13,365 bases of DNA, taken from the NCBI GenBank assembly GCA_027365715.1, contig DAHXLZ010000308.1:1-13365 (forward strand), in the 5' to 3' direction. Shown here in pieces: positions 6,454 to 12,274 of this stretch. Each line of letters starts with the position of its first letter. The first letter of the stretch is position 1. A model generated the notes under the pieces. The model saw nothing but the letters and a program-made list of their open reading frames with translations. It was not told the DNA's origin and did not search any database. This DNA comes from Methanomassiliicoccales archaeon. Lineage in GTDB: Archaea > Thermoplasmatota > Thermoplasmata > Sysuiplasmatales > Sysuiplasmataceae. A program made the position numbers and the translations under genes.

Positions 6454-7602
6454 TCAGACATTCCTGAGGGCAAGTTCGGTGCCCTTAACCATGTTTACAA
6501 GCTTGCTGTATGCAGTCTTCCAGGTTCTTGTCCGGAGTCCGCAGTCCGGATTGACGTAAATGAGCGCGGGATCTCTGATTAATTTCGATGCGTGAAGTAT
6601 TCTGTCGCGAATAAGTGTCGGCGATTCAACTCTGTCGTCATGGACGTCAATTACGCCCAGTCCTACCTCCCTGCCAGCGTTGTATTCCCCAAGAAGCTTC
6701 ACGACGTCATAGCCGGTGCGTCTGCTGTCTCCGGTCCTGTTGCTGTCTTTGTTTGAAAACTCGAGGACGTACTGGCTTATGCCTGGTGCTTCAAGCAATT
6801 CCGGAAAGAGTGATGTATAATCCGTTGAGTAACACACATGGAGCGAAAACTTACAGTCAAAGCCCTTTATTGCCTCATTTATCGCCTGCACAAAATTGAC
6901 GACCTGTTCCTTGCCGGGTTGAGTGCTGAGTGCCGGTTCATCTATCTGAATCCACCTGGCACCATTCGATACAAGCGACTCTATCTCAGGACGAATCAGC
7001 CGCCTTGAAACTTCAAAGAGCAGCTCTGAGTAGGCTTTCTTCTTCAGCTCCCTCGGATCTCCATAACGGCTCTCCAGCCGTTTCTGATAAAATTCATTGA
7101 AAGACCAGTCTGTAACCGTATAGGGCCCGGTGAAAGGGACCTTGACTATCCTGTCGGTGTTCTCTTTCGTGAACTTGAACTCACTCAGATAAATCGGCTC
7201 TTTCCACTTAATCTCGTTGACCACGGCCGCCTTTCTGTAGTACTTGTTGTCCCATGATCTGACGTGACCGACAAACCTGAACCCTTCGACTTCTCTGACG
7301 AGGGCTTCATACATTTCGGTCCGCCACTGCTCACCGTCGAAAACGATGTCGAGTCCCGCGGACTCCTGGAGTTTTATCGCATATATTGCCGACCACTCTC
7401 TTATCGCTTCGCGCACCTCGGCTGAATCTTCTGCCCTGAGCAGTTCGAGCAGTCGCTCGTACCCTTCGATCTTCAACTTCGTTCCCCAGTACCTCGCTTC
7501 ATTGAAATCGTGATCCGGTACGGGTGCACCTCTGTAGCCCAGCACCCTCCAGTTGGGCTTCGCAAGGCTGCCTATCTCCTGTGTCGGATATAATTTATCC
7601 AT
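6454..7602 (-). CDS. metE: Methionine synthase, cobalamin-independent type, catalytic (C-terminal-like) protein
   Basis: 382 residues forming a single MetE TIM barrel, half the length of bacterial MetE. It transfers a methyl group to homocysteine to give methionine. Zinc ligands are all present: His255 and Cys257 in SLHVCYS, Glu281 in VLEFSN and Cys354 in NPDCGLRTR. The homocysteine-binding QIDEPAL (219-225, Asp221) and FTGPYTVTDWS (157-167) are also intact. Short archaeal MetE proteins are known to use methylated corrinoid rather than folate as donor (established for Methanothermobacter); that this one does so is inference. The ATG at 7602 lies 10 bases after GGAGG and overlaps the stop of the upstream gene by 8 bases (ATGGATAA), so translation is probably coupled. 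A GTG at 7629 is a less likely start. Confidence 0.9.
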   Translation of the reverse strand: MDKLYPTQEIGSLAKPNWRVLGYRGAPVPDHDFNEARYWGTKLKIEGYERLLELLRAEDSAEVREAIREWSAIYAIKLQESAGLDIVFDGEQWRTEMYEALVREVEGFRFVGHVRSWDNKYYRKAAVVNEIKWKEPIYLSEFKFTKENTDRIVKVPFTGPYTVTDWSFNEFYQKRLESRYGDPRELKKKAYSELLFEVSRRLIRPEIESLVSNGARWIQIDEPALSTQPGKEQVVNFVQAINEAIKGFDCKFSLHVCYSTDYTSLFPELLEAPGISQYVLEFSNKDSNRTGDSRRTGYDVVKLLGEYNAGREVGLGVIDVHDDRVESPTLIRDRILHASKLIRDPALIYVNPDCGLRTRTWKTAYSKLVNMVKGTELALRNV

Positions 7603-8566
7603 CGCTTTCAAGCCTCCCGGCCGCTTCACCTATTATCTTCATCTTATCCTCCGCAATTGACCTTGGCAGAAACTCCATATCCGCACTTGGAACAATCGCC
7701 ACGTGTCCGGCATCCCCGAGTCGTTCAATAACCGATTTCGCAAAACTGACGACCCAGTCAACACTTTCAAGAAGGCTGTTTCGCGCATCGAGGCATCCGA
7801 TGGCGATTCCTTTTCTGGTATCGAAATCCTTCAACGAGGAAAGAGCGGTGGAAAAGAAATCTATGCCTATTACCGACGCATTGAAATCCATTACATCTCT
7901 GAAATATCCATCGAGATTTCCAAACGGGAAATGTATCATAACATCACACTTCAATTTCTGGGTTGCGAGGTTAAAAGCATCCACTGCCAGCTCGACATCC
8001 GAATGTTCCGGTTTCGTGAAAAAGAGGAACGGTTCAACAAATTCAATCTGGCCAACACCTTTTTCTTCGAGAAACAGAGCAACCCGTTCAATTTCCTGCG
8101 CAAATGAGAGAACGCCAGATCTTCTGTCTGGGAAGTATGCATCCTCTGACGCCCTATATAGAGCGTACGGGGCAGGTATAATCACCTTTGCCTTCCTGCC
8201 GTGTTCCCAAATCTTCGGAAAGAAGTACTTTATGAGCTTTCTGTGGGATATGCTCGGATAGGAATTAACGAGCGGTTGCCTGTAAAATGTATTGTTGTCA
8301 AACCATCTTGTAAGTTGTGGAACACTGTCCTGTCCTTCGAGCAGGTCTACAAAAGGTCTGATGATATCCTGCCAGTAGAACATTGGATCTGAGATGTATG
8401 TAAACTGTCCCTGAAGCTGGATCGATAAATCCCTTGCGGCCGCAGCCATTCGCAGCTCATCGAGTTCATCTTCGGTTATTCTGTTTCTGTCTCTGTCCCT
8501 CGTACCAGCTATCAGTTCTTCCGTCCTGGGCTGAATGCCAACCAGGTACTTGTCAATGCGAATCAT
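7595..8566 (-). CDS. MetE-like companion protein (N-terminal-like barrel)
   Basis: 323 residues from the ATG at 8566, where family similarity begins (MIRIDKYLVGIQPRTEELI, like the VGSfPRteEL opening of MetE barrels). An extension to 8671 looks non-coding. It is a second TIM barrel of the methionine-synthase family, but its zinc site is missing: the positions matching H-x-C, E and C read IHFPFGN, GIDFFS and VPSADMEF, keeping only the His. This mirrors the N-terminal barrel of full-length MetE, which has the same fold without zinc. It therefore probably partners the downstream catalytic protein, perhaps in methyl-donor binding, rather than catalysing alone. It is the first gene of a two-gene operon with an 8-base overlap. 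GTGAT (8574-8570), 3 bases from the ATG, is a weak ribosome site. The pairing is clear; the partner role is inferred. Confidence 0.8.
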   Translation of the reverse strand: MIRIDKYLVGIQPRTEELIAGTRDRDRNRITEDELDELRMAAAARDLSIQLQGQFTYISDPMFYWQDIIRPFVDLLEGQDSVPQLTRWFDNNTFYRQPLVNSYPSISHRKLIKYFFPKIWEHGRKAKVIIPAPYALYRASEDAYFPDRRSGVLSFAQEIERVALFLEEKGVGQIEFVEPFLFFTKPEHSDVELAVDAFNLATQKLKCDVMIHFPFGNLDGYFRDVMDFNASVIGIDFFSTALSSLKDFDTRKGIAIGCLDARNSLLESVDWVVSFAKSVIERLGDAGHVAIVPSADMEFLPRSIAEDKMKIIGEAAGRLESDG

Positions 8567-8592
8567 TGTATCACTGCAACGCGCTGATATCT

Positions 8593-8624
8593 CAGTTTGC
8601 TGGCCGTCAGGATTGGCCAAACTG
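8593..8624 (-). repeat. Imperfect inverted repeat in the metE leader
   Basis: Plus-strand arms CAGTTTG-CT-GGCC (8593-8605) and GGCCAAACTG (8615-8624) pair over 11 bases with a 2-base bulge around a 9-base loop. It lies between the likely transcription start (about 8632) and the ATG at 8566, so an RNA hairpin would form in the leader; a protein operator is the alternative. Confidence 0.5.
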
Positions 8625-8634
8625 CAGGCGCGAT

Positions 8635-8663
8635 ACCGCACTAATGCGGTTACAATAATAATG
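8635..8663 (-). promoter_or_regulatory. metE operon promoter with shared box and dyad
   Basis: On the minus strand an AT-rich TATA-like ATTATTATT (about 8662-8654) is followed at once by GTAACCGCATTAGTG (8653-8639), the box also found at the HypE-like promoter. Here the box is half of a perfect dyad, ACCGCA-CTAA-TGCGGT (plus 8635-8650). The TATA match is weak; the box and dyad are directly visible. Confidence 0.45.
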
Positions 8664-8805
8664 CTTTTCATTCGCGGCAGTCTGTATTTACATCCGGAAG
8701 GGCCGAACGGAATACTAACTCAACGTCAGGAATATGTTTGCGGCAATGAAACCTTGCGAGACGAGTTACCGCATGGACAGTGTTTATCGGGGGGCACCAA
8801 TCAGG

Positions 8806-8836
8806 TTTAAATCAATCCTGATTATTAAACAGATTA
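8806..8836 (+). promoter_or_regulatory. Threonine ammonia-lyase promoter with inverted repeat
   Basis: TTTAAA (8806-8811) is centred about 28 bases before the ATG at 8837, so the transcript is leaderless or nearly so. A perfect 5-base inverted repeat, AATCA-ATCC-TGATT (8810-8823), lies between TATA and start, where a repressor could act. The remaining sequence from 8672 to 8805 shows no gene. Confidence 0.45.
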
Positions 8837-10066
8837 ATGTCTGCAGCCAAGCACGAAGGTGTAATGTTCAGTGACATTGAAAGGGCTTCAGCGATAGTGA
8901 GCAGCGTCGTCAGCAAGACTCCTTTTGAGACTTCATTATCATATTCAAAGAAGTTTGACTGCACGGTATACATGAAAATGGAAAACCTGCAGCGCACCGG
9001 ATCCTTCAAAATGAGAGGTTCATACAACAAGATATACAATTTGAGTTCGATCCAGAAGGAGCATGGAGTGATAACAGCCTCCGCGGGAAATCATGCCCAG
9101 GGTGTGGCTCTCTCTGCGACATTGAACGGCATAAAGAGTGTCGTAGTTATGCCGGAGTTTGCGTCCCTTGCAAAGGTAGCTGCAACAAAGAGTTACGGGG
9201 CCGAGGTTGTTCTCCACGGTTCATCCTTCGACGATGCACTTGCCAGGTCGCTGGAAATTCAGAAGGAACGTGGAATGACGTTTGTTCACGGATATAACGA
9301 CCCCCTGGTGATTGCCGGACAGGGTACGCTGGGCATTGAGATTGCAAAGGAAAACAGGGAGCTTGATTACCTGATAGTGCCTGTGGGTGGAGGGGGACTC
9401 ATTTCTGGTATATCCGTTGCGATGAATGAGCTGAGCCCGCATACCGGAATCATCGGCGTTCAAAGTGCCGCGATGCCTGCTTTCGCAGATTCTCTGAAGA
9501 GCGGAAGAATAGTAAAGGGGGAGGCAGGGGAAACAATTGCCGACGGTATAGCGATAAAGCAGCCTGGAGAACTGGCATTTGGCATAGTATCCAGGCTGGT
9601 TAAGGCCATCTATACAGTGACTGAAGATGAAATTACAGAGGCTATGTTCCTGCTTCTTGAGAGGTCAAAACTGCTGGTGGAGGGTGCGGCCGCAGCGACG
9701 CTGGCTCTGCTCCTTTCAGGCAAGCTGGATGTCAGGGGAAAGAAGGTCGGTCTGCTGCTCAGCGGAGGTAATGTCGACCTGAACCTGGTCAGAAAGATGA
9801 TCATGAGAGGGATGGTGATGCACAGGAGAATCGCTGTGATTGAACTGGATATTCCTGACAGGCCCGGTGCGATGCGCGACTCTCTCAACCTCATTGCGGA
9901 GGGAGGTGCAACCGTCATGAGTCTTCAGGAGAGCTCAGGCAGCCCAACAGAGGTTCTGAATAGATTCCATGCGAGAATAGTCATAGAAGTTGAGGACAGT
10001 CAGCATCTGGATAAGTTGATCGATTCGTTCAAAAGGAAGGGATTGAGCTTCCGACTGATCTCCTGA
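8837..10066 (+). CDS. ilvA: Threonine ammonia-lyase with C-terminal ACT domain
   Basis: 409 residues. A PLP-dependent fold-type II enzyme that deaminates L-threonine to 2-oxobutyrate and ammonia in the cytoplasm. Visible motifs: the PLP lysine in RTGSFKMRG (Lys58), substrate loop SAGNHAQG (82-89), phosphate-binding PVGGGGLISG (182-191), EGAAAATLA (282-290) and SGGNVD (309-314). An ACT domain follows from about 332 (AVIELDIPDRPGAMRDSLNL), as in the single-ACT archaeal/TdcB-like forms that are tuned by amino acids. It is the entry step to isoleucine from threonine, or a catabolic enzyme; the name ilvA versus tdcB cannot be settled from sequence. It competes for threonine with the Tdh/Kbl pair 940 bases downstream. 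It ends 6 bases before the convergent zinc-finger gene. Confidence 0.92.
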   Translation: MSAAKHEGVMFSDIERASAIVSSVVSKTPFETSLSYSKKFDCTVYMKMENLQRTGSFKMRGSYNKIYNLSSIQKEHGVITASAGNHAQGVALSATLNGIKSVVVMPEFASLAKVAATKSYGAEVVLHGSSFDDALARSLEIQKERGMTFVHGYNDPLVIAGQGTLGIEIAKENRELDYLIVPVGGGGLISGISVAMNELSPHTGIIGVQSAAMPAFADSLKSGRIVKGEAGETIADGIAIKQPGELAFGIVSRLVKAIYTVTEDEITEAMFLLLERSKLLVEGAAAATLALLLSGKLDVRGKKVGLLLSGGNVDLNLVRKMIMRGMVMHRRIAVIELDIPDRPGAMRDSLNLIAEGGATVMSLQESSGSPTEVLNRFHARIVIEVEDSQHLDKLIDSFKRKGLSFRLIS

Positions 10067-10072
10067 GCAGTC

Positions 10073-10204
10073 TTAAAGGAGTGCTCCTTTGGGCCATGAT
10101 GCCTTTCTCGCATCTTCTTCGCTGAGCTGATGTTTCTCCACAAGGTGGACATACAGTTTGAGGGGCGTTTCGAAGCTTTTCTTGCATTGTGCGCATTTCT
10201 CCAT
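10073..10204 (-). CDS. Small C2H2 zinc-finger protein, 43 residues
   Basis: A short ORF from ATG 10204 to TAA 10073-10075. GGAGG lies 9 bases upstream (CTGGAGGATTGGAACT then ATG), a near-ideal ribosome site. The protein opens MEKCAQCKKSFETP and continues LKLYVHLVEKH, giving Cys4-x2-Cys7-x12-His20-x4-His25, the classical C2H2 spacing with the hydrophobic residues (Phe11, Leu17) a finger needs. A charged tail follows (QLSEEDARKASWPKGALL). Small single-finger proteins of this kind occur in archaea and are mostly uncharacterised; a few have been linked to nucleic-acid binding. It sits tail to tail with the threonine ammonia-lyase gene (6-base gap) and just downstream of a hairpin resembling a mobile-element end. 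Existence as a gene is well supported by SD plus motif; role unknown. Confidence 0.75.
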   Translation of the reverse strand: MEKCAQCKKSFETPLKLYVHLVEKHQLSEEDARKASWPKGALL

Positions 10205-10238
10205 AGTTCCAATCCTCCAGCAATATTGTGATAATGGG

Positions 10239-10272
10239 GTGACATCCTCCCCCGAACAAGTTCAGGGCTTCC
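10239..10272 (-). repeat. Hairpin resembling the right end of an IS200/IS605 (TnpB) element
   Basis: On the minus strand GGAAGCCCTGAACTTG then TTCGGGGGAGGATGTCACC forms an 8-pair hairpin, CCCTGAAC-TT-GTTCGGGG, with one G-U pair that works only in RNA from this strand. The flanks GAAGC and GAGGATGTCAC match the pattern I know from right ends of TnpB-encoding elements, where the hairpin is the 3' part of the guide RNA. The recognition is by memory of the pattern. Confidence 0.5.
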
Positions 10273-10519
10273 GAGTGACGTAAGACATTACCTCATCTTT
10301 GCATTGATATTTAAAAACCTCCACTTTTTGGAAGGCGGCGGGCGTTATTATCGTCCCCGGCATCCACGCCGGATGATATCTTGCATCACTCGGCGGTTAA
10401 CGCTTCTCAGGGACTGCTAGATCCCATTGCTTGTTATGGAGGCAACTCTTTGCACGTGCGTGAATTCGAGCATACCCTGCCACACTGAAAGCGGCATGTG
10501 CGTTCACAACCTTGAAAAA
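10262..10519 (-). pseudogene. Possible TnpB-type remnant (decayed, internal stop)
   Basis: One minus-strand frame is open for 85 codons except for a TAA at 10397-10399. It begins VVNAHAAFSVAGYARIHARA, passes NKQWDLAVPEKR before the stop, and ends WMPGTIITPAAFQK, VEVFKYQCKDEV, MSYVTRKP with its TGA at the base of the end hairpin, exactly where tnpB genes end. A neighbouring frame has TCRFQCGRVC, which could be broken zinc-ribbon sequence. No RuvC catalytic motif is intact. If this is TnpB, it is an inactive relic; a spurious frame through a non-coding RNA region is the alternative. A strong TATA-like TTTATAAAAG (10574-10565) lies upstream, so the stretch may still be transcribed. Confidence 0.35.
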
Positions 10520-10584
10520 TCATCGCTTTCATCCCTCCGACGAGTTGAGAGGTCTTCCCGCTCGCTTTTATAAACAATCTAATT

Positions 10585-10611
10585 GCAATAAATCTTCAAT
10601 TCGTTTATTGC
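10585..10611. repeat. Perfect 8-base inverted repeat just past the RNase P RNA
   Basis: GCAATAAA (10585-10592) and TTTATTGC (10604-10611) pair perfectly around an 11-base loop. The repeat starts 11 bases beyond the 3' end of the RNase P RNA and 10 bases before a TATA-like TTTATAAAAG on the same strand. It could be a processing or termination stem, or an operator for the downstream promoter. There is no poly-T tail. Confidence 0.55.
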
Positions 10612-10621
10612 GGTATTGACT

Positions 10622-10931
10622 GCAGGGTGCCAGGTGAAGGTAGTAAGCCCCTTTCTGTTTCAGGCAGCATTCGACTAATGCGTCCTACCTGCCAGATTTG
10701 AGAAATACCGGCCATTTGGACTTGCTCCAGTGGGGTGTCGCCGTTTCATCATATCCCGGGTAATGTCATCGCCAGACGAATCATCCTGCACCCAGGCTGT
10801 GTCGTTTCTGCGCCCTTGCCGGGACTCTCGCCCCCCTGCGTTTAAACAGGCCACCTTTCTCTGGAGAGGGGACTTTCCTCAGCCGCCACAAGTTGTGGCT
10901 ACCGTCAGCTGCCCTCCTTCTCCTGACCCTG
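10622..10931 (-). ncRNA. rnpB: RNase P RNA, archaeal type A
   Basis: The RNA component of RNase P, which removes 5' leaders from tRNA precursors. Conserved blocks are present in order on the minus strand: CR-I GAGGAAAGTCCCC (10880-10868), AGAAACGACACAG (10809-10797), GATGAAACGGCGACACC further on, and CR-V ACAGAAAGGGGCTTA (10658-10644). CR-I AGTCCCC pairs with CR-V GGGGCTT to form helix P4. The ends pair as P1: CAGGGT, CAGG and GAAGG at the 5' end against CCTTC, CCTG and ACCCTG at the 3' end, which fixes the boundaries. The length of about 310 bases is typical of archaeal type A RNAs. ORFs drawn across this region are not genes. The exact ends may differ by a few bases. Confidence 0.93.
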
Positions 10932-10950
10932 TTAATTAACTGCTGCACTG

Positions 10951-10960
10951 TAATAATCTT
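10951..10960 (-). promoter_or_regulatory. Probable RNase P RNA promoter
   Basis: AAGATTATTA (10960-10951, minus strand) is a weak TATA match centred 25 bases upstream of the 5' end predicted from helix P1 (10931). The spacing rather than the consensus supports it. Confidence 0.4.
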
Positions 10961-11006
10961 TGCGCCCCCATTATGTGGGTCGTGCGTATATGATGAAACA
11001 TTCGTA

Positions 11007-12188
11007 TCAGATAACGCCGTTCTTTGAGCCTGCATGCCGGAATGCATCGATTGCAAATTTGATGTCTTCCGGAGTGTGCACAGCAGAAGGCATCAGCCTG
11101 ATCCTTGCGGTACCGGGTGCAACCGTAGGGTATACAATGGGTGATGCGAAGAGCCTCTCATCATCAAAGAGCAGCCTGCTCAGTTCCAGAGCCTTTTTCT
11201 CATCGCCAATCATCACAGGAGTTATTGGTGTCTTGCTTCTGCCTGTATCATAGCCCGCATCCCTCAGCCCGGACTTCAGCATTTCTGAGTTCTTCCAAAG
11301 GCGTCTGAGCGGCGAATCATCAGACTTCATCAGCTGGATTGACTTCAGGACTGCGGCAGCGTCCCCGGGATTGAGGGCACTGCTGAAGAGGAAAGGACGT
11401 GCCTTCTGCTTCAGCAATTCAATCAACTCCGATGAGCCGGCAACGAAACCTCCCATGCTTCCTATTGCTTTCGAGAATGTCCCCATCTCAACATCAACCC
11501 GGCCGGCAAGGCCGAAGTGGTCTACAATACCACGGCCATGATCACCAAGGACACCCTCTCCATGTGCGTCATCAACATAAATCATTGAATCTGATTCTGC
11601 ACCCGCATCGGCAATATCCTTAAGGGGGGCTATGTCACCGTCCATGCTGAATACGCCATCAGTGATTATGAGCGATCTTCGACCCTCTGATCTGTGCGCC
11701 TTCAGCTGTTTTCTGAGGTCTTCTGTTTCGATATGTCTGTAAACAACACGCTTCGCGGAACTCAACCTTACACCATCTATTATGCTTGCGTGATTGAGCT
11801 CTTCGCTGAAAACAACATCATCCTTTCCGGCGAGCACCGGAATAGTGCCTGAATTGGCAAGAAGGCCACCCTGAAAAACCAGGGAAGACTCCATGTGTTT
11901 GAAAGAGGCGATTTCCTCTTCGAGCTTCAGGTGCAACTCTGACGTTCCGGCGATGCTGCGTACGGCACCGGCACCGACGCCATAGGTCTCGATTGCCGCT
12001 ATCGCCGCGCGTTTCACTTCAGGATGATTTGCATAGCCAAGGTAGTTGTTAGAACAGAGATTCAGTACCTGTTTTCCGGCAATCGTAACCCATGCGCCCT
12101 GCGGAGACTGGAGTGTCCTGATCTGTATATATCTGCCAGACTCCCTGATACCCTTCAGCTCTTCTGATATCCACGGATGGCTGTTCAT
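11007..12188 (-). CDS. kbl: Glycine C-acetyltransferase (2-amino-3-ketobutyrate CoA ligase)
   Basis: 393 residues, the full length of the alpha-oxoamine synthase family. Kbl cleaves 2-amino-3-ketobutyrate with CoA to glycine and acetyl-CoA. Seen: LCSNNYLGYANHP near the N-terminus, TYGVGAGAVRSIAGT, ELNHASIIDGVRLS, the PLP-binding DDAHGEGVLGDHGRG and the Schiff-base lysine in GTFSKAIGSMGG (Lys240 region, Lys232 counted from this ATG). The C-terminal PTVAPGTARIRLMPSAVHTPEDI is typical. Related enzymes (BioF, HemA, Spt) share the fold; the adjacent tdh gene makes Kbl by far the best call. The ATG at 12188 is used because a TATA box is centred about 31 bases upstream and no Shine-Dalgarno sequence exists, so the message is close to leaderless; a TTG at 12200 is unlikely. 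Confidence 0.93.
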   Translation of the reverse strand: MNSHPWISEELKGIRESGRYIQIRTLQSPQGAWVTIAGKQVLNLCSNNYLGYANHPEVKRAAIAAIETYGVGAGAVRSIAGTSELHLKLEEEIASFKHMESSLVFQGGLLANSGTIPVLAGKDDVVFSEELNHASIIDGVRLSSAKRVVYRHIETEDLRKQLKAHRSEGRRSLIITDGVFSMDGDIAPLKDIADAGAESDSMIYVDDAHGEGVLGDHGRGIVDHFGLAGRVDVEMGTFSKAIGSMGGFVAGSSELIELLKQKARPFLFSSALNPGDAAAVLKSIQLMKSDDSPLRRLWKNSEMLKSGLRDAGYDTGRSKTPITPVMIGDEKKALELSRLLFDDERLFASPIVYPTVAPGTARIRLMPSAVHTPEDIKFAIDAFRHAGSKNGVI

Positions 12189-12213
12189 TGCAGCAGCCAA
12201 GTAGCCAAAGTAG

Positions 12214-12225
12214 ACTTAAATAAGT
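12214..12225. promoter_or_regulatory. Palindromic TATA element shared by divergent kbl and tdh
   Basis: ACTTA-AA-TAAGT is a perfect dyad. Read leftward, TATTTAAGT lies about 31 bases from the kbl ATG; read rightward, CTTAAATA would start transcription near 12241-12245, about 30 bases before the tdh ATG. No other TATA candidate is visible between the two starts. One TBP site serving both directions is inferred. Confidence 0.6.
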
Positions 12226-12274
12226 TCTCCATGCTACTCCCCGACTGCTGTTTCTGTCTGTCGGAGTGATTTTG

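Noticed and set aside
7524..8261. Long plus-strand frame of 245 codons opposite the metE pair
   Set aside because: It is the shadow of two well-identified enzymes, and the serine/proline-rich translation is typical of antisense frames.
10436..10525. A 29-residue cysteine-rich frame (MIFQGCERTCRFQC..., minus strand) behind GGAGG and a TATA box
   Set aside because: Very short, and it sits inside the stretch better explained as a TnpB-like relic; not enough to call a gene, though the signals upstream are noted.
10675..10688. CTAATGCGTCCTAC, a partial match to the shared promoter box
   Set aside because: It lies inside the RNase P RNA, needs an extra base to align and is not next to a TATA box, so it is probably chance.
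10781..11056. Minus-strand reading frame of 91 codons over the RNase P RNA region
   Set aside because: It runs through the conserved RNase P RNA blocks and the kbl 3' end; it has no ribosome site or protein-like pattern.
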